This document shows positions 23,210 through 33,095 of a stretch of DNA of 64,000 nucleotides, piece by piece. The notes beneath the pieces were generated by a model. It had not been told where the DNA came from. It searched no databases and worked only from the letters and a program-made list of their open reading frames with translations. Both the position numbers and the translations under genes were made by a program. How positions within the stretch are numbered: position 1 is the first letter of the stretch; each line of letters opens with the position of its first letter. The stretch comes from Cryptomeria japonica (taxonomy: Eukaryota > Streptophyta > Pinopsida > Cupressales > Cupressaceae), in assembly GCF_030272615.1 (NCBI RefSeq), contig NC_081414.1, forward strand, positions 340,052,502 to 340,116,501, read 5' to 3'.

Positions 23210-23239
23210 GGACGATGGCGCTCGGAGTGCACATGGTCC
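23210..23239 (-). other. 30-nt hairpin motif with GTGCAC palindrome, leader copy 2
   Basis: Arms GGACCATG and CATCGTCC (sense) leave one C-C mismatch in eight positions. GTGCAC is at 23,227-23,232. Spacing and length match the copies at 17,431-17,460, 22,588-22,617 and 24,010-24,039. Confidence 0.6.
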
Positions 23240-23639
23240 TCGCAACTTTTTTCCAAATTTTCAGGGATGAAAGATATTGTGATTTTATTGCGGAATCCAA
23301 AGTTACAGCTGATTTGGAGATGTTTTGATCAGTGAAATTGTCGGACAAAGGTTGAATCAAGAGGGTTTCAAAAATTAGGGTTTTGACACTTAACCACTTA
23401 ATTTTCAAAATTAAAGCACGGATATGAATTGATAATTTGCAATAGAAGGGTAGATCTGAAACAAGCATTAACAATTAAACATTTCGCAAGCTTAATTACT
23501 AAAAAGAAATTTTAGGGTTTTTATGCAATCAACCTCTAAAATTTGCAAAAGATCAAACATGGAAATGTAATTAAGGAATCAAATTTTCAAATCTAACCAT
23601 GAATAATCAGAAAGGATGTTCATGTCAAGTTCACCAAAA

Positions 23640-24882
23640 TGTAAAGCGAAAAATCAATCGAACCCTAGTTCCTCTCCCCTCTTCCAACTCCAAGGAGAGA
23701 GAAGGGAAGTCGCTAGGGTTGATGGTTTTCACTTAGGGGAGACTTTACATTCAAAAGAGGGGTTGAAACCCACAAGATCCAATCCCACACAATGCAAGAT
23801 TTGATTCTAAATGAGTTTCAAGGGTTAAGACAGCAAGGCTACCCTCTTTTGTAAAGAATGTGCATAGAATGATTAGGCTAGGAATGCATAGAAAGTGAGA
23901 AAGATTCGCTTATAAACTGAGATAGGGATATAGGATGAAGCTGCAGACCTGGAATTAGCTGTAAAATGTTGATACGGCATTGTCCTGCAAATTTGAGCAA
24001 AAGTTGATGGGACGATGGCGCCCGGTGTGCACACGGTCCTCCGAAAAATCCGCGAAACGAAGGGGGATCTGTTCGTCTCTGCACAAGGATTCCAGATCTT
24101 CAATTTCAGCCACGTACCTGCAACCTACACACAGAAAAGCAAAGATGATTGGGGGGTTAGGGATTAGGGGTTTGCCTTTAGGTCAAACCCCGGTTTTGGA
24201 ATTAACCAAGAAATGAGAAATGTTGTAAATGTAAATGACTGTAATGTAAAACAAGTACTAATACCTTATTGTAAGGATGTTTGTATCCTTATGTGGGAAG
24301 GTATAGATGTTGTTGTATGTTGTATGTTGTATGTAGTATGTAGTAAGTGATCTCCTCTTCAATGGTTGAATCCTTGTCTTGAATGCAACACTTAGCCTTG
24401 AATGGAGACTTGGAATGATCAATTGCTTGAAGGAATGTTTGAATGCTTGAATGCTTGAATGCTTGAGTATCGTTTCCACGCTTTTTTTTTCATCCTCCCA
24501 AATGAGAGAGAAAAATGTAGTTTATATACTTGCCAATTAGGGTTAATAGACTGATTTTCCCAACCTTAGGCCGACCAGGAAATGTTATTTTCCAAATTGC
24601 AAACAAAAAGACCCGAAGTCCCAAAGGAGACCGGGCCCAAAATAGGGCCAGGGACCAGGGCGCTGGGTACCCTGGTCCTGAAGGACCAGGGCACTGGGCG
24701 CTCTGGTCCCACCTCCTGGGATAGTAGGGTGCAAAGGAGGTTCAGGCCAGGGTGCTTGAAAAATGTAGTTTTTGGTGTTGTGGACAAGTTTCGGGGTCTC
24801 CATTCAGGTTCAGTGTTGCATCACCATCGTGAAGACCGAAATGCAGTCGAAATTGCAAGTGTCACAATTTTAGGATGCTACA
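23640..24882 (-). repeat. Element F 5' LTR
   Basis: It pairs with 17,061-18,289 at about 97% over the first 200 bases. The minus-strand TATA box GTATATAAAC lies at about 24,519-24,530, followed by a pyrimidine-rich start region. It carries the 30-nt hairpin at 24,010-24,039 and the tandem hairpins at 24,652-24,709. Confidence 0.93.
24519..24530 (-). promoter_or_regulatory. TATA box in the 5' LTR of element F
   Basis: The sense strand reads AGTATATAAACTAC, conserved in the other LTR near 17,930. It is the likely core promoter of the gag RNA. Confidence 0.65.
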
Positions 24883-24887
24883 ATACA
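24883..24887. repeat. Target site duplication of element F, right copy
   Basis: ATACA matches 17,056-17,060. The uninterrupted sibling LTR of A reads CACATACAAAACC at this place, confirming the insertion point. Confidence 0.95.
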
Positions 24888-25381
24888 GAACCTAGACATG
24901 ATGTCCTTATAAAGGAATCTAATTTCATGTCGGTCCAATAAGATTAGACTACAAGTTCCTAGGTAGATTGATTGCATCTAGACATATTTGGTAACATGGC
25001 ACAAAAGCACCATCAAAGTGTCGATGGATGATAACCCATCACACATTACAGTAATACCGGTTGGTAAATCATAACAGATATATCGGTTAATACAATATAC
25101 CAATTACTAGTTGTCAAAAATGAAGACTGGAAGATCGTAGTGTTTCGATCAAAAGTAGACTACCACTCGGGTCCTTCGTTTCACTTGAGATCATTGTACC
25201 GCTTGGGGTCTTCAATCAATCTATGACCATTAAAAATCTTCTACAAAATACCAATAGTCTAAAGACTACATGTTCAATGACATACAATACCAGTTGGAAC
25301 AACTACCGGTTGAGCATAACTCACACATCAAGTAAGTATGTGTCCATCAATGATAATCAAAAAATCATCACAATGCCAACA
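24888..25381 (-). repeat. Element A 5' LTR, outer part
   Basis: It continues the A LTR after element F and matches 2,091-2,575, ending GCCAACA. CACTC follows at 25,382-25,386. The minus-strand TATA-like word TTTATAAGG is near 24,905. Confidence 0.9.
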
Positions 25382-25526
25382 CACTCATCTTGTGCAATAA
25401 AGTAACATCAAATTTGGAGTAAAAAGGGGCCAAAATGGACCTAGGGGTAATGAATATTAAACATTCTAAAGTAGGAGCACAAATATGAGGTGTGAATTGT
25501 ACAAGGTTACAATTTACGATGCTACA
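25382..25526 (-). repeat. LTR of element E, inner part
   Basis: It ends GATGCTACA on the plus strand and is followed by TTTAGCCCCCACTTTAA, exactly the LTR and polypurine boundary seen in element F. The other part of this LTR lies before 1,445. In the sense direction this is the LTR start (TGTAGC). Confidence 0.75.
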
Positions 25527-27689
25527 TTTAGCCCCCACTTTAACGAGAGTATGAGCCTATGCAAATACTTGTGATAAATTAGAAGGATGAGGAAGAGAGA
25601 GGGGAACAACTAGGAGTGAGATCGCAAAGAGGTAAGACATCACTAATTTTGAGCAACTAAGCCCCCAAACTTAGGACCTTAACTCACACAATCAAATGAA
25701 AGGACACATAAAACAAGACAAAGACAAAAAAATGGACAAATAAAGGTAAAAAAAAAACAAAAGACACACAACAAATGGGTTACTACTAAAATATCCAAGT
25801 AAACTAGTTTAAGAGACCTCAATAGTCACAATGACTTAGCCATTAGTCTCATTCTCAAAATGCTATTACAATATTATAAGTGATCACATGAACAGAGTAA
25901 GAGAATATATTGAGTGATGAACCATGACCCAAAAAGTAGTAAATCTATGAGCTCATGGGGAGGAGAAGTGAGAGAACATGGTTTCCATAGACTAGAAAGA
26001 TACATTATGTTAGGTGAACCATGAGAAGAAAAGAAAGAGAGATCGTGGAATTCATAGGCTAGCAAGCTACATTACACTAGGCAATCCACTAGAACATGAA
26101 TACTAATGGGACAAAAAGTTGTGATATGTCATGTGATTCATGTAGAGAAGGAGATTTAGAATACTCTAGCAATTTGTGTTATGATAGTTCCACTCATCTA
26201 AAAAATATTGCATATGGAGAGTTGAATATTCTAGCAAGTTGTGTTATGCTAGTCAGCCTAACTTAAAGAAGTTGAAAAAGGAAGAGCTAAAAGGTATAGC
26301 AAGTTGCATTATTCTAGTTAACTCAACTCTTCTATATATGTTGTCATCTAATTTTAGGAGTTTAAAATATCATCTAAGACTTTAGGTCTCATTTTGAGCA
26401 TGCAACAACATGTATAAGACATGCAATTAAAATTAATTTGTTTGGTTTCAAGAATGAAAACATCTCGTTAAATATTTAAGTTTGGTTTCAAGCATATTAA
26501 CCTTGTAGAAGACATATAAAAGGGCTTCATTTGGTTTTTATAATGAATCATCTCCTCTAAGAGTTAGGTTTGGTTTTGATAATTCAACAACTTGTATAAA
26601 ACATACAAGGACAACCAATCAAGGCATTATGCTAGGAAATCCACAATTTGAATAAAAAATCTGGTACAAGGAGGGTGTGATATATTCCCCTCCCTTAGGA
26701 TATTAATGTAGCAGTATGTTGATATCTTAAGGAAGATAAAAACAAGGATACACACCTTCATCACCAAGGAGATATTCTTTAGGCAACAATGCACATAAAT
26801 CTAAGCTAAAGAGGCATGACTCTTATATGCAAAGAAAAGATAGTTGTAAAAGAGATATCTTGCATCAAGTGTAAAGGGATTCTTGATGAAGGATAACACA
26901 GTTTTGACCCTAAGTGAGGGGTTTGTTTATAATATACATACATTACCAAGTGAAGAAGAGGTTGTACTCAAGGATGCACACCTCTTTCATACGAGAGAAT
27001 CTTTGAGCAAATAAACAACTTCACACAAGAATAATATCTTATCATAAGAAAACACCACTCATAATAGGAAAAGTGACTCCTTAGAAACAATAGGAAATGG
27101 AAGATATAATCAATGCTCCCCAAACATAGGGACAAATAGAAGGATTACACCCCTTCTAAACAGAGATTACACATGAAAGATGAGCCATTTTAAGCAAAGA
27201 AAATGTCGTAACTAAGGAACATGCATGCACTCATATGAAGGATAATTCAAAGTGAGAAAGGACATAAAGCTATGAAAAATACAACTCAATGGAAGAGGGA
27301 AAAGAGTGAAAATTGAATATATAATCCTTGCCCCCCAATCAAGGAGACAAGGAAGAATTATGTTGTTGTCCAAGTATGATTGGAATTGAAAATGCATCAC
27401 CACATATGACAGATAGCCCCTAATAAAATTAAACTACTAATGTCATATAGTAAGGATAAACACAATAAGGTGAATAGAGTCTTAAGGAACTACATCTTCA
27501 CCAAGAAGAAATGCAATATCTATTATAAGAGCTATGCATGATCCATTGTAAGACAATACCCATCACCCTCTTTGTTCTCATTATTATTTTTCATGAAAGG
27601 AAAAATAACATGCTTATCATACTTCAATCTCCAAAAGATTCTTGTGTCTAATTTCTCTTGATTGTCAACATGGATAGGTCTTGTATCAG
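25527..27689 (-). other. Interior of element E: polypurine tract and long non-coding region
   Basis: The minus-strand polypurine tract TTAAAGTGGGGGCTAAA is at 25,527-25,543. The rest, about 2.1 kb, has no believable coding frame on either strand. It contains a loose array of repeated words between about 25,990 and 26,620. By comparison with F this would be the 3' untranslated end of a minus-strand element. The gag and pol that should follow are missing, because plus-strand gypsy sequence begins near 27,690. Confidence 0.55.
25990..26620. repeat. Degenerate tandem array in element E
   Basis: Units around TAGCAAG(C/T)T(A/G)(C/T)(A/G)TTA recur near 26,060, 26,166, 26,231 and 26,294. A second set around TTTGGTTT(C/T) follows between about 26,440 and 26,580. 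Periods vary from about 65 to 110 bases. It looks like an old tandem duplication that has drifted. Confidence 0.5.
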
Positions 27690-28480
27690 TATCATTAGGA
27701 GTTTTGCTTGCACAATAGGATAATGAAGGAAAAGAGAAGGCCATCTACTACATCAGCAGAACACTAGTGGGATACGAGCTCAACTATTCCCCAACAGAAA
27801 AAGCATGCTTGGCAGTAGTTTTTGCCTCTCAAAAATTAAGACACTATCTACTATCTCACTCCATCAAGTTGATAGCTAAAATCGATCCATTGAAGTATTT
27901 GCTCAGCAAGGCAACATTAACAGGATGACTAGCAAAATGGATCATTATTCTAAGTGAGTTTGATATTGAGTATATAGATTGAAAAGCTATCAAGGGACAA
28001 GTCATTGCAGACCAACTAGCTAAGGCACCGCTTCAAGATGATCATCCTTTGCATATTGAATTTCTTGATGTTGATATTCTAACAATCACCACAAAAACAT
28101 GACAATTATACTTGGATGGTTCATATACACAGCATGGATCGGGAGCAGGTATTCTATTCATCACACCACAAGGTCATACAATTCTGAAAGCATACAAATT
28201 AAGCTTCCCATGCACCAACAATACAGCAGAATATGAAGCTTTGGTTACAGGTATCAAAATGGTTGTAGAATGGAACATTACACAACTTCAAGTCTTTGGA
28301 GACTCTCAACTCGTCATCAATCAAATTAATGATGATTACCAAAAAATGTATGACAAATTAATGCCTTAGAAAAATATGGTAGATGATTTCAAGAAGTATT
28401 TTGTAGAAACAACTTTTGGCAAATTCCAAGGAATGACAACAAAGCACCAAATGCCATGGCAACACTTACTTCTCTACTTT
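27690..28480 (+). pseudogene. G1 pol fragment: RNase H and archaeal-type second RNase H
   Basis: It opens inside the first RNase H (LGVLLAQ.DNEGKEKAIYYIS, VGYELNYSPTEKACLAVVFA, LRHYLLSHSIKLI) with no reverse transcriptase before it, so it is 5'-truncated. At 28,112 a second RNase H begins: LYLDGSYTQHGSGAGILF, NNTAEYEALVTGI and FGDSQLVINQI. This carries the D, E and D of an RNase HI fold. Plant Tat-group gypsy elements (Tat, Ogre, Retand) are known for such an extra domain between the usual RNase H and integrase. Stops at about 27,924, 28,100 and 28,367 inactivate it. Confidence 0.9.
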
Positions 28481-29645
28481 AAACACAAGAAGATCAAGAG
28501 CGTTATGAATTCCTAGTGGAAGAGTTGTTTTACCCCGTTCATAATTGTCACCTTGTTGGGCATGATTCCTCCTGCTATGGCCAAAGTTATACATACCTGA
28601 ATGATAACACCCTCCCTCCTGATTTATCAAAGAACCAAAAGAGAAAATTTATTCCCCAATCCTCCAATTTTACTCTTGTCATGGATACCCTATTTAAATG
28701 AGGTCTAGATGGTACTCTTTTAAGATGTCTCGAACAAGAAGAATCTGAGAAGGCCTTACATGAAGTCCATAATGACATTTGTGGCACTCATTCAAGTGGT
28801 CTTACCCTTTTGAAAAAAATCATATGCTTGGGCTATTATTGGCCAACTATGGAACAATATTCTTTTCAGATAGCTAGAACATGCAAACAATGTCAGATCC
28901 ATGGGAATTTGATTCATGCACCAGCACAAGAACTTCATGCTTTGGCAACATCTTGGCCTTTCTGCCAATGGGGTCTTGATCTAGTAGGAAAGATAAATCC
29001 TTCTTCATCCAATGGTCACAAATTCATCCTTGTAGCTACAGAATATTTGACAAAATGCATTGAGGTGGTACCTCTCACAAATATCACAAGAAAATAAATT
29101 GATGCATTTATCTTGAACTACATCATCTGTTGCTATGGAATACCCATGACCATTATCACTGATAATGGGCGACCATTCAAGAATCAAGATGTACAAGAAC
29201 TATGTGAGAAATTCAAGATCCAACATAGATTTTCCACACCCTACTATCCACAAGGGAATGGGCAAGCAGAAGCATCAAACAAAACTATTTTGAAAATCTT
29301 CAAAAAGATAGTGAATGATGTTGGCAAAGATTGGCATATTCAATTGAACCCTACTCTTTGGACCTATCGTACTAGTATCCGCACACGTACAGGTGCCACA
29401 CCTTTCTCTCTTGTTTATGGATCAAAAGCAATACTGCCAATAGAAGTAGAGATACCTTCTCTATGAGTATCATTAAAAGGTCTTATCCCAGATGAAGAAC
29501 AATGTGTATCTAGATTGCAAAAGTTAGAATTGATCCATGAACGAAGACAAAATGCCTTTAATCATTTGAAGGCATATCAGCAAAGAATGTGTCAAAGTTA
29601 TAAACACAAGGTCAAACCATGAGTCTTTCAAGTTGGAGAACTAGT
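28481..29645 (+). pseudogene. G1 integrase
   Basis: The zinc-binding part (HNDICGTHSSGLTLLKK ... CKQCQIHG) lies at about 28,768-28,905. The catalytic core follows with Asp in WGLDLVGK, Asp in IITDNGRPF and Glu in GNGQAEASNK, so the D, D, E residues are present. The downstream part ends QVGELV. Stops at 29,095 and 29,464 break it. At 29,645 the sequence jumps, with no LTR, into a Pro/Gln-rich gag N-terminus. Confidence 0.92.
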
Positions 29646-30201
29646 GCCACCTCAACATCAAGTACCTTCAAAACAAACCCCACTAGTGCCACTTTTAGTC
29701 CAAGCTTTAGTAACACTACCACAACAAAATATCCCACTTGCATAAATAGAAATACCACCTTTCAACATGATGGCAAGAAATTATCAACCTTTTTTATGAT
29801 CCTTCCTCAAGTCTTATGTCATCTCCAGCCTTAGGAGGAGTCATCTACAACACACCCACTAATGTACAATCTAAGCAACTCACTACTTCAATTCCCATAA
29901 CTTCCAACGTAGTGCATATGGCTCCTTTCATCAGTCCAGTCACAAGACCATTGAATTTATCTTCTAAACAAACACCAACTTGGACCACAGGGATGCCAAG
30001 TTATCCTCCATCATCTGGTACATGAGCCATGACTAGGAGCATGAGTTATATAACACTAACATCATCTATGACCCTCCCTATACAATCTATGCCACGGATT
30101 GTTAGTATGCCTCAACATCAGCCACAAGTGATTGTGCCACCTATTGTTTCATGATCACAATTGAGTTACTTTCAAGCACCATCTTCTTCTAATTTTGTTC
30201 A
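29646..30201 (+). pseudogene. G2 gag N-terminal region, first part
   Basis: A Pro/Gln/Thr/Ser-rich low-complexity frame (for example 29,816-30,025) resembles the variable gag start of element F. It is joined to the end of G1 pol at a repeated word, ACTAGTGCCAC (29,640-29,650 and 29,682-29,692). It is cut at 30,201 by a probable solo LTR and seems to resume near 31,290 in the same style of composition. Confidence 0.6.
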
Positions 30202-31277
30202 TGTATACACCTAAAAATGGTCTGAAGATAGTTAATTAAATACACAGTGATTTGATTAATCCCCCTTCCCAATTAATTGAATTCAGAAGCAATTTGATTA
30301 ATTTCTCTATTCATCTACTAGTAAATAAATATACATGATGTATTTACATAGTTCATTTCATATCCCCCTTTGATTAATTAATTATAAACTAATTAATGTC
30401 CCCCCATATAAATCAATTCTTCTAATCCCTAATTAAAATTAACAAACTCAAGTTTGTTGAGATTAATTATCATTTTCCAAATTATTTAAATTTCTAAATT
30501 CAAATGAGCACATGGCTCCTAACTTTTAACCACCTAACCTAGCCATCCCCTAACCTAACCCATTCCACCTAACCCTGGGTTTAACTAACCCTATCCTATC
30601 TTACACATCCTAACCTCCTTATCCTAACCTCCTATAGTGTGGCTATTCTCCCCTTGAGACACATGGCACTTTTTCCACATGTCTCCTCCCTTGGACACTT
30701 GCCCTCTCATGAGCAAGGCTCCTTGACACTTGTCACCATAGAGATGAAAAGTGTCCCTTCCTCCAACCTCTTCTCCAACTTCCTCAGTCTTGGCCCTTGA
30801 TATCTTCAGATCATATGGACCTTTGATTCCTGCCACCTCACCTTTGGCCTTGGAATTCCTATAAATATCCCCCATTTTGGAGCAATAAGGATTCCTTGCA
30901 TTCATAGTTTTAGCATCATTATTATAGGCAATTTGCATTTCAATTATCTAGTAATTAGACTTTTGGATTAATCATAGCATGTTAATCTAGTTTCTTAGAT
31001 CATGCATTTAATATCATTTGCATAATCAATCATGATCAAGTAGCTACTCAACTCTTGAGTTGTCTCTTTGGAGGTTATTGCTCTGCTGAGAGCCAATCAA
31101 TCCAACACCTTCAAGGTCCTCAAGAATAGAGGAAAATGGGACATTTGAAGGAAGGCTTGTGGTTTGCATCTTTAATTTGGTTTTCAATTAAGCTTTCCAT
31201 TATATTTTTATTGTCTCATTATATGTGTATGCCTTTCTTATATACCATATTTTTAGCATCACATTTCCAAATGTGCA
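30202..31277 (+). repeat. Probable solo LTR J
   Basis: About 1.08 kb of non-coding sequence interrupts the gag. It begins TGTATACACC, has a strong TATA box (TATAAATA, 30,860-30,867) followed by a plausible start region, and can be ended at a CA at 31,276-31,277. No second copy and no internal genes are present. Flanks are GTTCA and ATAGT, so no target duplication is visible, and the right end may be off by tens of bases. It could also be another kind of insertion. Confidence 0.5.
30860..30867 (+). promoter_or_regulatory. TATA box in solo LTR J
   Basis: TATAAATA sits in a GC-richer pocket preceded by CCTTGGAATTCC and followed by CCCCC, as in many plant LTR promoters. Confidence 0.5.
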
Positions 31278-33095
31278 ATAGTTTCTAGGTGGTATTCCTC
31301 AAAACCCTCCATCATATAGTATGCCACATCCTAATGTATCTCATTCCAACTATGTTGGAGGTAGTTATCTGCAAGGTAGTGTTCCTCAAATTCAACAAAC
31401 TCAAAATGTGCAGTATTAATAACAATAGATTCCTTAACAAAATATGGCAGCTTATTCACATTCACCTCAAATTCAACAACAACAACCACCTAAATATCAA
31501 CATCAACAAACGCCTTTTGTTCAGTAAAATGTTCTAGTTTATCATAATATGGGAGGTTATCAATATCTGCAACAACAACCAATTTATGTTCAACCATCTC
31601 AAATGCCATATCAAACACCACTTTATCAACCAACAACACCACCTCCTGAACCGTTCCCAGTTAAATATTGAATGGGAAGAAATGAAGGCAAATCTCAGAA
31701 CTTTACAAGATAGAAGTTCTGAGAAGGTTTTTAAATTTTATGAGCTTTGTCCATATCTATTTGATGATTCAATAACATCAATGTCATTCCTGAAACATTT
31801 TGAAGCACCAAATTTTGATAAATACAATGGGAAAGGTGATCTACATCATCACATCAAGGAATTATACATGGCTTGTCAAGAAGTCACATATTATGATAAT
31901 TATCTCCTACGACTCTTTCCTAAGAGTCTTAGTGGTTCGTCTCTAGAATGGTTTTCCAAGTTACCATTTGGTATCATCACTACATTCATAGACTTATCAG
32001 AGAGATTTGTGGCCCATTATCATTCCAATGTGGAAAATGATATTTCCATGCTTGATCTTTGTCAAGCCAAACAACAAGGAGGTGAGATTATTTTGGATTA
32101 TATTCAAAGATGGAGATCCCTTGCTAGTCATCTCCCTTGTGCAGTACCCAACACTCAATTAGCTCCAATATTCATCAGTAATTTGCATTCAAAACTCGTA
32201 TATCATATTCACTTAATTTGTGCAACTACATTCAAGGATATCATATCCAAGGGACCATCAGTAGAACACGCCTTGATTGATGAAGGAATTGTCAAACTCT
32301 ATAAAGATTCTTTTGATAAATCAAGTGGGGATAGGAAAATATATTGGAACAAAAACAAGACTAATGTAGGAGATGGTGTTATTGATTCTAAGGCAATTCA
32401 AATGTTTGTGGTTGTCAAACCACCACCTGCACAAGCATACTATAATCAACAATTATATGTCAATCCATCACCAACAATACATGTCAATTTTTCATCTCAT
32501 GTTTATCATAATCCTCAAATGTTGATATCAAATGTGCAAACTAATCATACCAATACCATCACTATTTCTTAATCCCCTCCTTGATAGACAAAGTATAACA
32601 ACCCAAGGTATCAATTTACACCTATGGGGGAACCCTTGGATGTTATCTTCAAGTGTATGGAGGAGCATAATATGATCGTGTATCCAAAAATCAATATTGT
32701 TTGATGAGTCTAAACCCAAGCCTAATTAGTATAAAGAGAATGATTATTGTGTTTATCATTGTCTCCAGGGTCATGCGATGAATAAATGCATGAAGCTTAA
32801 ACATATAGTCCAAGATCTTATTGACCAAGGAAAAATTGATGTTGAACCTATTATAGGAAATTCACCCAATGCAAACCTAGGTATGTATAAAGATTCCCTC
32901 CCTAAACATCAAGGAGAGGCCAATATGTCAAATGCATGTCAATCTCCTACAGCCAATAACATTATCTATAACAAAGTCATGTTTAATTATGGTGGTATGA
33001 TAGGTTGTATTACCCAAGTAGAAGAACATATTAATATGATTCATGTCAAAAATTTGATACTCAATATGCCGCAACCACTAGAAGAGCTTGCATGA
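31278..33095 (+). pseudogene. gag: G2 gag
   Basis: A Gln/Pro-rich N-terminal part (31,290-31,660, several stops and a frameshift near 31,660) leads into the capsid domain at about 31,770-32,290: FDKYNGKGDLHHHIKE, LRLFPKSLSGSSLEWFSKLP, FVAHYH, LDYIQRWRSLA and IFISNL. The clean frame ends at 32,570. After a shift, a zinc finger YCVYHCLQGHAMNKC lies near 32,745-32,790, followed by DLIDQGKIDVEP, as in element F. This is the structural protein of a Tat-type element. Confidence 0.88.

Larger units (their letters stand above)
22460..23639 (-). other. 5' leader of element F with two conserved hairpins
   Basis: About 1.18 kb of AT-rich, non-coding sequence lies between the 5' LTR and the gag start. 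Two copies of a 30-nt hairpin motif stand out (22,588-22,617 and 23,210-23,239). Each is followed in the plus direction by a CAACTTTTTTC.AAATTT block and a GGGATGAAAG word, so the repeat unit is nearer 80 bases. The first bases after the LTR on the minus strand (TTTTGGTGAACTTGAC) should be the primer site. They do not match initiator-Met tRNA and I cannot name the tRNA. Confidence 0.65.
17061..24882 (-). mobile_element. Element F: gag-only Ty3/gypsy element of Tat affinity
   Basis: LTRs of 1,229 and 1,243 bp have TGTAAAG and GCTACA plus-strand ends and are flanked by ATACA on both sides (17,056-17,060 and 24,883-24,887). The first 200 LTR bases differ at about 3%, the lowest in the window, so this is the youngest clear insertion. 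The interior has one long minus-strand gag and protease-like frame (22,459-19,034) and no reverse transcriptase, RNase H or integrase. The polypurine tract AGTGGGGGCTAAA lies beside the left LTR. The CxxH...GH....C finger and the LGYPWLSSM block match the Tat-type element G2. It is probably mobilised by a full-length relative. Confidence 0.9.
1445..25381 (-). mobile_element. Element A: non-autonomous LTR retrotransposon with two ORFs, interrupted twice
   Basis: Both LTRs begin TGATGAATAC on the plus strand and end GCCAACA, and they are flanked by CACTC. Removing element I (5,249-13,880) and element F (17,061-24,882) leaves about 7.5 kb. The primer site (16,405-16,416) puts the sense strand on minus. 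The order is 5' LTR, ORF1 (coiled coil plus zinc knuckles), a non-coding leader, ORF2 (about 1,060 codons, unknown), polypurine tract, 3' LTR. No protease, reverse transcriptase, RNase H or integrase is visible, so it must have used enzymes from another element. The LTRs differ at roughly 8% of the first 200 positions by eye, so this is a fairly old copy. It shares its plan with B, C and D. Confidence 0.9.

Noticed and set aside
22811-23474. Minus-strand frames in the F leader
   Set aside because: AT-rich, rich in Phe/Leu/Ile/Lys, no recognisable domain; consistent with chance openings in a leader.
27532-27744. 70-codon minus-strand frame at the E-G1 junction
   Set aside because: No recognisable domain, partly antisense to RNase H of G1.
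29613-30025. Ser/Thr/Pro-rich frames after G1 as an independent gene
   Set aside because: Composition and position match the gag N-terminus of a Tat-type element, not a separate gene.
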